A stretch of DNA of 64,000 bases, from assembly GCA_026315105.1 (NCBI GenBank), contig CM048748.1, positions 482,201,150 to 482,265,149 of the forward strand. The letters are read 5' to 3'. Origin of the DNA: Locusta migratoria (lineage: Eukaryota > Arthropoda > Insecta > Orthoptera > Acrididae). The translations under genes were made by a program, and so were the position numbers. The stretch's first letter is position 1; the number at the start of each line of letters is the position of its first letter. Shown here in pieces: positions 30,501 to 42,271 of the stretch. The notes beneath the pieces were generated by a model. It was not told where the DNA came from and searched no databases. It saw nothing but the letters and a program-made list of their open reading frames with translations.

Positions 30501-32182
30501 TGGCTCATAAATCCCTTAGCTACCTTCTCTCCCTCTGTAAGATATTATTATTGTGCCAAAACTACCGACATCCCATCTCTCAGATCTAATCATTTGCTCT
30601 CCAGCAACTGGAGAAGCATTCCAAACATCTCCTCCACAAGTTGTCCAGCCTGGTGACATCAAATTGCTGCCTTGGAGCACCTATATCCAATCCTTATCCG
30701 ACCCACAGAGTTCCTGCTCATGACCCTTTCATAGCTCCCAGACCATGCTTAGCTGATCTCTTGAATCTACCTCATCCCCTCAAACTCCCTACTACCACTC
30801 CACAACATACAATACCAAAACAACCCTAGAATACTGTGGTTAACCTATCCACAAGAAACCTAAACCTCACTGAAATCATAGTCCAATCATGTTGGTCTTG
30901 TCAAAGACTTACTCTCCTTTTTAAGATCCCTATGATGGAAACACTACTTTGCCACCAATCCCTCTTTCCGTAACCCACCTAATTACAATCTTGAACCCTG
31001 CTTGTCCCAATTCATACCAACATCCAACAGAGATTGAACTGCACACCCACATAAGCACCCTCTAGTTATCCTCCAAGAGTTTCTCACCTCCAACTTGGCA
31101 TCACCATCCTTCCCCAAGTAACTTCCCAAGAACTCAAACCTTTCAGCTGAAGAAAGAAGAGGCATTCACAACTTTAAAACAAATTATGACATAATCATCC
31201 TCCCTGCAGATAAGGTCCCACCACTGTAGTTATGAATCACAGTGACTACCTGGCAGAAGGGCTCCACCAACTCTCTGACTCCTCCAACTACAAGTTGTGC
31301 CTGAATGACCCCATCCTCAAAGTCCAACAAGATCTCCAATCCCTGTTAAAATCCTATCGCCCCTCCCAGAAGCGCTCTCCTGAATCCATCTGCCTCCTCA
31401 CCCGAACAGCACCCCACACATCCACTTTCTACATGCTCCCAAAATCCACAAACGTATAATCATGAAAGCCAATTGTGGCTGGTTACTGTGCTCCTACTGA
31501 AAGAATTTGAGCCCTCATTGACCAACATAACTGTCCAAAATCTATCTTCCCACATCAAGGATACCAACCACTTCCTTCACCGACTCTCCACAATTCCCAC
31601 CCTTTTGCCTCCTGGATCCTTACTTGTCACAGTGGATGCCACCTCCCTACACACCGACATTGCACATGCCTACGGCCTTGCCGCTCTGGAACACTACCTT
31701 TCCCAATGTCCCTCTGAACTCAAGCCAGTTATCTCATTCCTCGTAACCCTCACCAGCTTCATCCTAACTAACAGCTACTTTTCCTTTGAGGGGAAAGTTT
31801 ACCATCAAATCTGAGGCACAGCCATGGGCACCCACATGACTGTCCTATACCAACCTGTTTACGGGCCATTTGGAGGAATCCTTCCTAGCATTCCAAAACC
31901 CCAAACCTCTGGCCTGGTTCAGGTTCATTAATGATATTTTCATGATCTGGACTCAGGGCCAGGACACCCTATACCTTTTCCTTCGGAAGCTCAATTCCTC
32001 CTTCCTCAACCTACCATGCCACATTCCTACATGTCAACCTCCACCTCACTGATGGCTCCATACACACTTCCATCCACATTAAACCTACCAACCACCAAAC
32101 AGTACCTACGCTGACAGTTGTCATCCCTTCCACATAAAAAAATCCCTCCCTTACAGCCTGGCCACCCGTGGACGCAGTATCT
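30500..32182 (+). pseudogene. Penelope-like element relic 2: N-terminal and RT part
   Basis: Starts with the N-terminal region and becomes clear at about 31190: IILPADK-like, NHSDYLAEGLHQLSDSSNYK, TSTFYMLPKS, LVTVDATSLHTDIAHAYGLA (RT motif A), FILTNSYFSFEGKVY, GTAMGTHM, and FINDIFMIW, where the catalytic FIDD is changed to FIND. It is split at 32182 by the plus-strand gypsy element; coding sequence resumes at 54186 in the same gene. Numerous stops and frameshifts. Confidence 0.78.
32179..32182. repeat. Left target-site duplication of plus gypsy
   Basis: ATCT, repeated at 54186-54189. Joining the flanks restores the colinear Penelope order seen around 29705 (aaatctgcagtgacaag). Confidence 0.8.
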
Positions 32183-32830
32183 TTTAGTGTCTCAAGCACT
32201 ACATGCTTTCCCTAGCTAGACGAGATAACCAAATTGATTAGTTACTGGGTATTTATGGAGGTTCTTTGCTTGGACTATTACTGTCCTGGGCTATTTCATT
32301 CACAGGTGAATGCCTAGACATGGACCTCGTACATCTCACGGAAAACATATTTAAAGAACACTGTGCACTAGAATGAAATCTGTGGATACTCAGAGTAAAG
32401 AGATGTGAAAGTGGAGATATTGATGGTGTTTTGTTTTGTAATTAGTTACTAGAGTTGACTTGAATTGTTAACATGTTCTAAACTTGTATCAAGAATTTGT
32501 GTAGTAATGACTGGATGTAACATTGTAAACCAAATGTTTGAATTTACTGGTGATGTAAAAAGGGTACAATAAACCTTTATTATTGTTCAAATATAAACCA
32601 ACTGTCTTCTCATTTAAGTAATGAGATAAAGTTGAACTATGATACTTCATCTCTTCTGAGCATTATCTATTTAGGGAAGAAGTCTGATTAACCGTAACTT
32701 GGGAAAAAACTTATTAGAGGCACTGAGCATCAGGACCTCTACCAGTATCTACTACAACAAACAACACACAAAGTAAAAATAATTATGTGATGGTATTCTG
32801 AAATAAGTAGACTCACACAGTTACATAACA
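32183..32830 (+). repeat. 5' LTR of plus gypsy
   Basis: 648 bp, TTTAGTGTCTC (terminal TG mutated to TT) to ...ttacataaca. It contains gtacaataaacctttatt, a likely polyadenylation region (AATAAA at about 32568). It aligns along its length with 53562-54185 and has about 15 extra bases near 32405. Confidence 0.88.
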
Positions 32831-33408
32831 TAATATGGTGACTCTTACACCGAACCTGGAAGAAGGAAGAGAAAATGTACAATTTTGAGTTCTAAAGAAC
32901 CAGAAGAATGTTATGAAAATGTTTCTGGAAAATTTTTATATTTCTTCTGTGGAAGGAAAAGGTTACAATGAGAGTAAACCCCAATCATTAAGGGATGTGA
33001 ATCTTAAACAACTATCAGAAGAAACAACTGCTATAAAGACGAAGAGTTATTTTTTCTAATGAAAGCTCTTCAAATAAACTAAATAATTTATTTGAACACT
33101 TTGGTGAGTTCAGTCACTTCAACAATGTACTTTTTTGGCTGCTCAAGAAACTAGCTGCCTGTAAGATTCAGACAAACCTACACCTTCTTCACGATTTTGG
33201 ACCGTAATTTCCGACGCAGACCTGGCAGCTTGTAAGTGATGTCACAGTACGGCGCTGAGTTATTACGGAGACGTGTCCACTACATCGGGGCAACACAGAT
33301 AAAAAACCCTGGTAAAAGTGTCAATTTACTTTATTAGTGTGATTCAAAATTTGTTCCGAGTGGTGTGGTAGATAGTGAGCTATTTGTGTATGCCAGTTAC
33401 TCTTAGGA

Positions 33409-34750
33409 TGGCCAAGGAAATGGAGCAACCACAAATTGGTTTCTAAAATTTAGTGAGGAATTAAATAAAAATTAGATTACCAATGTGAAAAATTATAATT
33501 AAATTCAAATTATGTAAAATCTTCACAGAAAAAACTTGAATCTAATTCAAAAGAACAAAATGATCAATTAAAATTAGTTTTTGAACAATTATTTGATCAA
33601 TTTCAATCTCAAAACATAAGATTGGAGACTTTAAATAACCAACTGGTTGCTCATGTCAAGAGATTTAAGGAGAGGTACAAGTAATTTAGAAGAGGAATTT
33701 AAAAATATTATTACTTTCAAAAGAGGACTAGAATATGTTTCCAAGAGGATAGTAAATGAGCAGTTAGATTTGGTTAAAGATTCTATAGTTGATGATATTA
33801 CAGACAGAATGTTAGAAAAGGAGGACACTATTCAGAGTAATTTACAGTCTTTAAATCAGGATTTGCTCATTACTAACCAATGTTCAGATGTCTTGGAAAC
33901 AAATTCTAAATCTGAAATCTCAGAACAGTTACAGAAAATACTTCTAAATTACAAGCTTTAGAAAATCTTCAAAATTTAAATGAAGTCAACTTGTCTGTAA
34001 ACGGCATAAGTAACTGGGAACGAAGAATAGAGGGAATGGTCGAGAAAAAATTTAAGGAAAGGGTAGAGAGTACACAGGAGGGAGAGAATAGAGGTCAGGA
34101 AACTGTATCAATTGACGATAATTTAGATGCATTCAAGGAATACTTTAGAAAAAACTAAGGAAGATCCCAATTCTACTAAAAAGGAACAATTAAACACCAT
34201 ACATTTTGTTACAAGTGGGGATGATTCTCTTTTAACTTCTACAATAAGTTTATCAAAACAATTTCCTAAATTCAAACCTGATGGGGAAATCCATCCAAAT
34301 CATTTTCTCAGAGTTTTTTCCTAGGACTTTACCTGGCAAATGGAGCAATGCTAGAAAGATAGACTTTACTCTCAGTTTCTTACGAAGAGACACTGTCGAG
34401 TGGGCAAACGCAAATGCAGATGAATTTTCATCTTGGGAGGACTTAAAAACTAAATTTAAAGAAAGATACTGGTCACAAAGCACCCAACAAAAATTGAAGA
34501 TCAAGTTATCTGACCCTACTTACTATACAAAGCAAACTAGTGGAGTTAAATAGTATATTCAAAAACATTTATCAAAGGCAAAGTTTTTGGATAAGCCCAT
34601 TGACAAGGAATATCTAGCTAACTTGCTTATTAGAAGACTACCATATTACACACAGAGAGAGATATGGTGTAAGGGGTGGAAGAATATACTGAAATTATGA
34701 ATTGCAGCTGAAGGGGTCGATTTCTTAAGTAAAGTTAGAGGGGAAAATAC
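33409..34750 (+). pseudogene. Gypsy gag relic (plus element)
   Basis: Possible start ATG at 33409 (MAKEMEQPQIG). A coiled-coil-like middle (33600-33960: DSIVDDITDRMLEKEDTIQS) is followed by the capsid segment SWEDLKTKFKERYWS at 34430 with FLRRDTVEWANANADEF just before it, the Retrotrans_gag signature. KAKFLDKPIDKEYLANLLI follows. Three frames, several stops. Gag forms the virus-like particle in this family. Confidence 0.72.
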
Positions 34751-34861
34751 TAGACCTCAACAAACGTCAGACAATAGCGAAACAAGGGAGTGTACCTGTG
34801 TGAAATACATAGTAAACAAAAACAGAACAAAAATAATTCTAAGCAGTTTAGTACTAACAAT

Positions 34862-34890
34862 AAGTGTGTGTGTGTGTGTGTGTATGTGTT
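34862..34890. repeat. Short (TG)n tract
   Basis: Visible TG dinucleotide run in the gag-protease gap of the gypsy element. Confidence 0.85.
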
Positions 34891-35099
34891 TTTATCAGTC
34901 CCATTACAATCCCAACAAAACGGCACAGATAGCTACACAACAAATAATGTGATGACACAAAGCAATTCAATAACTCAGTTAAACTAACACCATCTTCGAA
35001 AGTGGATCCATTTCCAAGATACCAAGCAATTAGTGAGGATCTGCAGGCTAACTATATTGTGAATTATATGCATAACAATGACTACCACAAGAGGAAGAA

Positions 35100-35553
35100 T
35101 CATATACACAACTTGTAAACAAACCTGTACTAACTGGCCATATTTATGACCTTCCTGTTAAAATATTATTAGACAGTGGCAGTGAAGTTTTGGTTATTTC
35201 ACAAAAATATTCAACACTTTATTGGGAAAACACACAATTGCAATTCTACCTGTGTCTGGTGTAAATATAGTCTCAATAACAGGTGTAAAAAGCCAACCAG
35301 TTCAGAAGGAAACTTTACTTCCTATAAAATTGAACAATGTGTTATTTGTACAATCTTTATTAATAATACCTAAAATTAACACAGACATTATATTGGGATT
35401 GGATTGGTTTTATAAATACGAAGTATGCATAAACTTTCAGTTACAGCTAATAACTGGATGTATCAGAGATGATGCATTCTGTTTATATTTTGATCGGGTT
35501 AACAACAGACTATCACAGCCAGCGAGAATCGTTACTTCACGGCAACATTATTA
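35100..35553 (+). pseudogene. Gypsy aspartic protease relic (plus element)
   Basis: IYDLPVKILLDSGSEVLVIS (DSG active site at about 35172), frameshift near 35215, then VNIVSITGVKSQPVQKETLL and INTDIILGLDWFYKYEV (GLDW motif, 35395). Sequence order matches the protease of the minus gypsy, so the two elements are relatives. Confidence 0.8.
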
Positions 35554-35569
35554 GCATGCTACGTAACTA

Positions 35570-36547
35570 GTGTGGACTCTGATGAAGAAATTTTACTTAA
35601 GACGCGGGATTCAGATCTTTTATGTGAAGATCAAACAGATCAATTATTCAAAATTCTCAATAAGTACAGAGATGTTTTTTTCAAATAAAGCAGGGGCTTT
35701 AGGAGAATACGTGTCAACTTTCAAAATGAGGGATACGGAAACATTTTTCTGCAAACCGTATCCTATTTCTTTGAATTTCAGGAGAGAAGTAGAGGAATAA
35801 ATTTATTGAATGATTGATGATGGTATTATTGAATGAAGTAATAGAGTATTTAACAATCCATTAGTAATTGTAAATCTTGCGGGGATTGTTTTAGACACTG
35901 AAAAAGCATATAGAGACCGAACGTAATTAGCATCAATGACCTACTAACGAAATTCGAAACAGCCCGATTTTTCAGTTTAGTAGATTTAACCTCTGGGTAT
36001 CACAAGTGAAAGTGCATAAGGACTCATGAAAAATATACTGCTTTTCAGTTTACGGAAAATCTTATCAATATAAGGTGCTTCCATTCGGGTTCAATATTTC
36101 TGTCTCGGTATTTATAAGAGCTTTGGATGCAGCTTTAGGAAGGGAGTTATTGAATCAACTTGTAATATATGTGGATGATATTCTTTTAATTTCAAATACA
36201 TGGGAATAACATTGTATTTTGCTTTTATCTAAATTTTTGGAAAAAGGAGTAACAATTAAAATAACTAAATCATATCTTGGCCACAAGGAAGTAAAATTCT
36301 AGGTCATTACATAGGAGTTAGTGAGATTAGGCCAGATACTGAAAGGATAGAGGCAATAAAGAATTGTCCTGAACCTCGTACTGTAAAGCAACTTACAGCC
36401 TTTCAAGGAATTATAGGGTTTTATAGAGGATATATAAAGGGACAGGTTTTAAATACTCCTCATCTAAATAAATTATTAAAGAAAGGTATAATATGGAATT
36501 GGGATGAGGAAAAAGCGAAAGCATTCCAAGAAGTAAAAGATGCTCTC
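35570..36547 (+). pseudogene. Gypsy reverse transcriptase relic (plus element)
   Basis: Fragments in all three frames: FKMRDTETFFCKPYPISLNF (35720), DDGIIE and NRVFNNPLVI, KVLPFGFN near 36075, VIYVDDILLISN at 36165 (YVDD box intact), GHYIGVSEIRPDTERIEAIK and FQGIIGFYRGYIKGQVL near 36400. Many stops. It ends at a foldback insertion; the reading order resumes in RNase H at 37108. Confidence 0.8.
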
Positions 36548-36653
36548 GTTAATTCTTCATAATAATATAGTGAGGACAGTTTACAACTCACCGCAAAGAC
36601 GTGGCAAAGAGCTGCGACAGGCACATACAAAAGACACACACATGCAACACATT

Positions 36654-36678
36654 CAGCTATTGGCCTGGCCTTCTTCAG
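36654..36678 (-). ncRNA. Hammerhead-like core, left arm of palindrome
   Basis: CTGAAGA-A-GGCC-A-GGCC-AATAGCTG: same layout as the right arm, with the GAAA box decayed to AATA. Confidence 0.35.
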
Positions 36679-36952
36679 AAAAAAGAACACTCACGCAATC
36701 ACACAGGCACACAACACAGTCATACAACCATCACCTCCGACTGCCGCACTTCGAATCACACTTTGCAGCGAATTGAGGATGGGAGGGGAGAGGGGATAGG
36801 AAGGTTATGTCACAGTGGTGACGTAACCTTCCTACCCCCTCTCCTTTCCCATCCCCGATTCGCTGCAGAGCGTGATTCGAAGTGCGGCAGTCGGAGGTGA
36901 TGGTTGTAGGACTGTGTTGTGTGCCTATGTGATTGCGTGAGTGTACTATTTT

Positions 36953-36976
36953 CTGAAGAAGGCCATGGCCGATAGC
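36953..36976 (+). ncRNA. Hammerhead-like core, right arm of palindrome
   Basis: CTGAAGA-A-GGCC-AT-GGCC-GATAGCTG. Stem II is GGCC/GGCC, a third independent stem sequence on the same scaffold; GATA replaces GAAA. Confidence 0.4.
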
Positions 36977-37107
36977 TGTATGTGTTGCAAGTGTCTTTTG
37001 TATGTGCCTATCGCTGCTCTTTGCCACGTCTTTGCAGTGAGTTGTAAACTGTCCTCAGTATATTATTAATTCCAACATGGACTTTCCATTATTCTAGTTA
37101 ATTCTTC

Positions 37108-37601
37108 TATATTCAAACACCCCAAAATAGGCATGCCTTTTAAATTAGCGGACACGTCAGCTTACGGCATTGCTGCAGAATTGTTCCAAGGTTGGTGAAA
37201 TCCTGAAGAAGGAAACCAATAGCTTTTGCCAGTAGATGCCTCAACAATCACAAGAAAAATTATACTACTACTGAAAAAGAACTTTTGGCCCTAGTTTGGA
37301 GTACTGAGAAATTTCAAAATTTAATTTGGAATTCAAAAATCATCATATATACTGATCACCAAGCTTTATCCTTCTTATTAGAGAGCAGAGTGTTACATAA
37401 TCAATTAATGCAATGGGTGCTATTATTGCAGAATTTTCTTTTAGAGATTCAGTATATAAAGGGATCCAAAAATGTTATTCCAGACGCGCTTTCCAGGCTT
37501 CCGTTAGGTTTAGGTAAAGTTCCTGTAACGGAGGGGAAAGGTATAATTTTTGTCATCAATTTTTTGAAAACTAATTTTCCTGAAAATAAATTAAACAGCT
37601 A
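37108..37601 (+). pseudogene. Gypsy RNase H relic (plus element)
   Basis: KLADTSAYGIAAELFQGW near 37145 (catalytic D as in LAIDASAYG, with one frameshift near 37215), TEKELLALVWSTEKFQNLIW (E), IIYTDHQALSFLLESRV (D), IQYIKGSKNVIPDALSRLP. The last motif is the typical end of gypsy RNase H before integrase. Mostly open from 37285. Confidence 0.82.
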
Positions 37602-37970
37602 GCAAACAGTATCCGCCTTAATAACAACAAAGATGATTTCTTTAGAGATAAATTTAATGCTTGTGCCAAAGGCAATGAAGATCATTTTAAAATTATTGAT
37701 GGTGCACTATTTTGGCAGAAAGATAAATGTCAGAATAATTGGAAATTATGTATCCCTGAATGTGTGCAAAATAACCCTATATGTTATATTCATGGAGGTT
37801 ATGGCCATTTCAGAATAAAATAATGAATTCAAAACATGAATAAATTTTATTATTTTAAAAATCTTGGATGAAAAATAGTCAAAAATTTAAGAACTTGCAA
37901 GTTATGTCAGAAAGTGGAGGATTGCAATTACAATCATCATTTTAGGTTGTATCCTATTATGCCTAAAGGT
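37602..37970 (+). pseudogene. Gypsy integrase N-terminal part (plus element)
   Basis: HHCC-domain region with NWKLCIPECVQNNPICYIHG (37740-37795), GYGHF, then NLRTCKLCQK (37890) and YPIMPKG ending exactly at the nested LTR-element insertion. The reading order resumes with LHDITACDMW at 42918. Confidence 0.8.
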
Positions 37971-38596
37971 TGAACTATTATTGGCTGCTGCCTGACCCTG
38001 AGTTGAATGACTAGTTCTACATATTCTGTATATGCTTGGCAATTCACCAGTCAATGAAAACCAAGCTGACAGCTCTTCTTTATGAATGATGACTTCTTAA
38101 CTTGTAAGTTTTCCTTTCTATTTCAATTTATCAGAATCTTCAGATAATGAGGTCCAGCAATAGCTGTGCCTCCAAATAATATTATCCATCAATTGATTTC
38201 CAGATAACTGTCTTTTTTCTTTACCTATGCACTTTATAGATTAAATAAATCATTTATACTTTAAACTTCATATTAATTACTATTCAGGAAGTTTTTTTTT
38301 TTTTTTTCTTTCACATATTGTGAAGTATGAGCAGTATTGTAGTACAAGTGCCCTCACAGACTAGCATGATTTGTGTGAACCGCAATTTAGAAAGTAAGAG
38401 GCATTTCTACATATATGTTACTCATCAAACATAGAAAAGACAAAAAAAGAATTTTGAAGTACCAAGCTTTATGCTCGAGTTACTTCTAGGTGTCAGTCGC
38501 TATCTGTCAAACTGCACACCAATACAAATATGTTAGGTCCTCATTATAGGCATCTAACAGGAGCTAACAGCTTCATTTTACGGGTCTACCACTCCC
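37971..38596 (-). repeat. 3' LTR of nested element (left)
   Basis: Starts tgaactattattgg. Its first 316 bp align clearly with 42272-42604. Beyond that the match is poor except near the inner end, where gggagtggtagac (minus strand, about 38590) parallels the LTR start. The inner boundary is therefore approximate. Confidence 0.65.
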
Positions 38597-38965
38597 AACA
38601 CTTTCTCCATCCCATCGATTGTCTTCTGACAACAAATATTATTTAATGTCCTCCCTTTTAACCCTTTATCTGGTTCTATTCACATACCTCTAGCTTTAAT
38701 CTGGGATTTCTTGTTATTGCATGCCATCTTGGGACAATCCATGTATACCTACTCCGTTTTACACTATCATGCACCCCTAATCGTCACAAATCTTACTAAC
38801 TTCCTCCTTTCCCCCCACCTTAAAGGTGTGTATGAGGAAAGAGAAAAATAAAAAAATCTGAAATCCACTTGTCAGACTAGACGATGCAACTTAATTCTAG
38901 ACTTGAAACTAACAATGTAAATACAACTTAACAACAACAAAAGACTTAATTTAAACCCCCCCCCC

Positions 38966-39016
<51 letters not shown>

Positions 39017-40279
39017 GCTTGAACTAGACCTCAGGCAATTCCCTCAGGAGTAATCAACTGGGGTTGTAGTCAGACAAAATAAAAATAAAAAATCTGACAC
39101 GGAAAATAAAAAGGGTTTCAGCAATAGAAACTATTGAAATATGAAAAGGGGACTGAAAGGCTGGTGCTCTACAAAAGAGTAGTAAGAAAAGGAAAAGAAA
39201 GATTTGGGAGTTGGAATCTAAGTAAGACAGAAGATAGCCCAAAAGAGAGGAGACCCATACCTCTCCCCTCCCCTGGGAACCCCTGATCTATCCAGCATGG
39301 CACCTAACACACCGGAGGGCAATACTATGGTACGTAGGATGTTCACAGCCCCGCTACAGAACGGACATGGAAGGCCGCTTTCAAGATCCCCCGAAGAAAG
39401 GCTCCAACTGCCACTATTGCATTGCCTTCATGAGTGTGTAGTGTCATGTGTTTGTACAGTGTGTTCTTAATTAACCTTCCCAATAAAAATTATAAATCCA
39501 ACCCTATATAAACTTAAAAAGAAAGGGGGGGGGGGGAAATAAAAACCCCATATAAAAGTTAGAAGAACTTACATACTAACATTGATAAATCATGTGGTAC
39601 TATGGACCACATGATAACACTATCTTTAGTTATATACTGCTTTGAAGAGAACGCGAAAGTGAAAATGTCATTCTAAGATCATGTTTTATCAACAAAAATT
39701 AAATCAAGTCCTTAACCAAGGTATCTCGACAAAATATTCCCAAGAGCCTGGCTTGGAATGAGTAGACATTGATCCTCTCTTGTTCAATTGTTCGCTGATT
39801 TTCTCAGACTTATATTGGGTCATAACACAATATGATTACAGAGAATAACTCTCTGAATAAAAATTATATAACAGATCAGGTAATATAGACCTTTTGTCAA
39901 GAAATAAACAATAAATTGGCATTAATTATTAGTATAAAAGTCATAAATAGGTTATACATGTAAAATATAACACACACTATAAATTCGATACTTAATTATA
40001 AGAGACATCTATTAATTATTTTAGGTGTCTTATCAGCTGATCAATACTCTGTTGTTTCATATTGAACATCCGTGAGCATGAATTAAAACAGACCACTGAA
40101 AACCAACGTCTCTGGATGTTATGAGTTACCGTGTCATATCTCGTAAAAAAATAAATAAAAGTAATAGTTGAAGAGGTGAAATGAAAAGATAAGAATAGTA
40201 TTAGACATGTGTCACTGGAAAAAAATTGTGAAGAAAACAACAGTTGATTCATGAACAAATTGTTCATGCCCTAAGGGTT
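38597..40279. other. Unassigned interior of nested LTR element
   Basis: No coding homology seen. Contains a C-run (38956-38967) followed by (TG)n (38968-39015) and a G-run near 39524-39537. It may include further unrecognised insertions or the element's 3' untranslated region. Confidence 0.45.
38956..39015. repeat. C-run and (TG)n microsatellite
   Basis: Visible poly-C then pure TG dinucleotides. Confidence 0.95.
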
Positions 40280-41160
40280 TTAATGTATAGTGTACAACTG
40301 TACATACTTGGACCAACATTCCATAATGAACTTCGGTAGTTGTTTAAATTTTGGCAATTTTGTTGACACATTCATATCTCGAGAGAAATTAAATGTAACT
40401 TTTGCAGAATTAACTGGTGATGTAGATCTAATATTGTTGGTATTAACAGACAGGTGCTGGGTGTTAAAATTGGTATCCTTTTTATTTATTAAAGTTTCTA
40501 ATTTATGTTCACACAAGTTATCCCCATCCATAGAATACTTGTCACTACCTTCATAATGTACCTTTCTTAAAGATTCTAACTGGTTTTCTGTGACTATAAT
40601 TCTCTCCCAAATTTCTGAAAGGTCAATGTTAGATTTTTCTTCAAGAGTTTGCAACCTCTCTTGACAGTTAGTTAAGTTGATATCTACTGAAGTAGCCTAT
40701 CAGATAACTCTTGTGGAACTGTAGTGAGTTCTTGGTGTTTAATGGTGACTACTTTGACAATTTCATTTAATAGATGTTGTTTATATGTGGAAAATTTAGT
40801 TCAGAAGTTTGTTTCACAGATATTAATTCCCCTTTTAAATTGTCATAGTTTTCTTGACATTTATCAGTGTATTGCTGCAACATAATTTTAAATGTGTCAA
40901 ATTTTTTGTCCTGTTCTGTAATGTGACTTTTCATATCTACTGAACTATTATGCACTTCAGTTTTTTTATGTATGAAATGAAATTGAAGGATTATCTATCA
41001 GTTTTGTGAAATCATCTGTAAGTTGTATAATGTCTGATTTAAGTTCAGTTTTAAGATCTTCATTTTGTTTTTCTGTACTTTCTTTAAACTCTATAAAATC
41101 TGATTTAAGCTCAGTTTTAAAATTATTAAAGTTCTTGTTTTGTTGTTCTGTAAAGTCTTG
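40280..41160 (-). pseudogene. gag relic fused to integrase scrap
   Basis: Minus-strand coiled-coil-rich gag: KTELKSDFIEFKESTEKQNE and KTELKSDIIQLTDDF (41130-41000), MLQQYTDKCQENYDNLKGEL (40880), ENQLESLRKV, ending VSTKLPKFKQLPKF, the motif that in the plus gypsy (SKQFPKFKPDG at 34255) precedes the capsid domain. The frame then runs straight into IMECWSKYVQLY, the integrase core motif of 18520 and 43000. This marks a clean internal deletion of roughly the pol gene. Broken by several stops. Confidence 0.72.
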
Positions 41161-41202
41161 TAATAATTTGGTTATAAAACTTCCTGGCAGATTAAAATTG
41201 TG

Positions 41203-41276
41203 TGCCGGAACCGGGACTCGAACCTGGGACCTTTGCCTTTCGCGGGCAAGCGCACTACCGACTGTGCTATCCCGAC
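41203..41276 (-). tRNA. tRNA-like head of SINE unit 1 (not a functional tRNA)
   Basis: 74 nt foldable as a cloverleaf: acceptor GTCGGGA/TTCCGGC (two wobbles), TA linker, D arm GCAC-AGTCGGTA-GTGC, anticodon stem TTGCC/GGCAA with loop CGCGAAA, T arm with GTTCGAGT. Position 33 is G rather than T, and there is one extra base before the anticodon stem and one T-stem mismatch, so it is a SINE promoter, not a working tRNA. An identical head lies at 41503-41576. Confidence 0.6.
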
Positions 41277-41502
41277 ACGCCTCACGATGCCGCCTCACAA
41301 CTTTACTTCTGCCAGTACCTCGCCTCCCACTTTCCAAACTTCACAGAAGCTCTCCTGCAAACACGCAAGACTAGCACTCCTGGAAGAAAGGATATGGTGG
41401 AGACATGGCTTAGCCACAGCCTAAGGGATGTTTCCAGAATGAAACTTCACTCTGCAGCGGAGTGTGCACTGATATGAAACTTCCTGGCAGATTAAAATTG
41501 TG

Positions 41503-41576
41503 TGCCGGAACCGGGACTCGAACCTGGGACCTTTGCCTTTCGCGGGCAAGCGCACTACCGACTGTGCTATCCCGAC
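41503..41576 (-). tRNA. tRNA-like head of SINE unit 2 (not a functional tRNA)
   Basis: Same 74-nt cloverleaf-capable sequence as 41203-41276, 300 bp further on. The A box (tagcacagtcggtagtgc) and B box (ggttcgagtcc) are intact. Confidence 0.6.
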
Positions 41577-42271
41577 ACGACTCACGATATGCCGCCTCAC
41601 AACTTTACTTCTGCCAGTACCTCGCCTCCCACTTTCAAAACTTCACAGAAGCTCTCCTGCAAACACGCAAGACTAGCACTCCTGGAAGAAAGGATATGGT
41701 GGAGACATGGCTTAGCCACAGCCTAAGGGATGTTTCCAGAATGAAACTTCACTCTGCAGCGGAGTGTGCGCTGATATGAAACTTCCTGGCAGATTAAAAT
41801 TGTGTGCCGGAACCGGGACTCGAACCTGGGACCTTTTGTTTTCGTGTGATGGGCATAAGTTGGAATAATCACACTTCACACAGCACTAACACTGTATCTG
41901 AAAATTAAAAAAAAAGGGAAAAGGCACTCTCACCACAGAAACATGGCTGGTACTGCTCTCAGTAACGTAGAAGTAACCTTGTGCCGCTTCTCCGGAGACC
42001 AGAGGTGAATCTGAATAAAGTCATACCGGATTTTGTAGGTGTGGTCCTGGCTGGTCCTCGTCAGTTGCTCACCAAATCTTCTGTTGTTGTTGTGCTAGAT
42101 GCGCACAAATTATTATTCTTTATCTTGTTGTAGATATTTTGTGCTTGCCATAGGTTATCGTATAGATAATGGCAAAGTCTATATAAAATATAACTTCTTG
42201 ATAATACTGGTAATTATTCACTTAGTGAGATCTTCTTGTACACAGGTGATTCTGGTTACAGGGTTGGCACT

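Larger units (their letters stand above)
36559..37096. mobile_element. Penelope-derived palindrome (two full inverted terminal repeats)
   Basis: 538-bp insertion whose left (about 36572-36814) and right (about 36815-37058) halves are near-perfect reverse complements. Each half holds a hammerhead-like core. The arm matches the 3' end of the Penelope copy at 55020-55140 (same order: cccctctccttt, gtgcggcagtcgg, gattgtgtgaatg, ctgaagaaggcc). No coding sequence. Flanked by an exact 11-bp duplication within gypsy pol. Confidence 0.88.
36548..37107. repeat. Target-site duplication pair around foldback 36559-37096
   Basis: GTTAATTCTTC at 36548-36558 and 37097-37107, exact 11-bp match. Confidence 0.88.
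41177..41837 (-). repeat. Tandem array of a tRNA-headed SINE (2.2 units)
   Basis: Units 41177-41476, 41477-41778 and a truncated third from 41779, period 300-302 bp, nearly identical. Each begins (plus strand) aaacttcctggcagatt and carries a minus-strand tRNA-like head, followed by a body ending ctgcagcggagtgtgc. The body/head junction is seamless, as in a head-to-tail array. I recognise this family as very common in grasshopper DNA. Confidence 0.85.

Noticed and set aside
41203..41576. Two functional tRNA genes
   Set aside because: The cloverleaf lacks T33, has an extra base before the anticodon stem and a T-stem mismatch, and is repeated as part of a 300-bp SINE unit.
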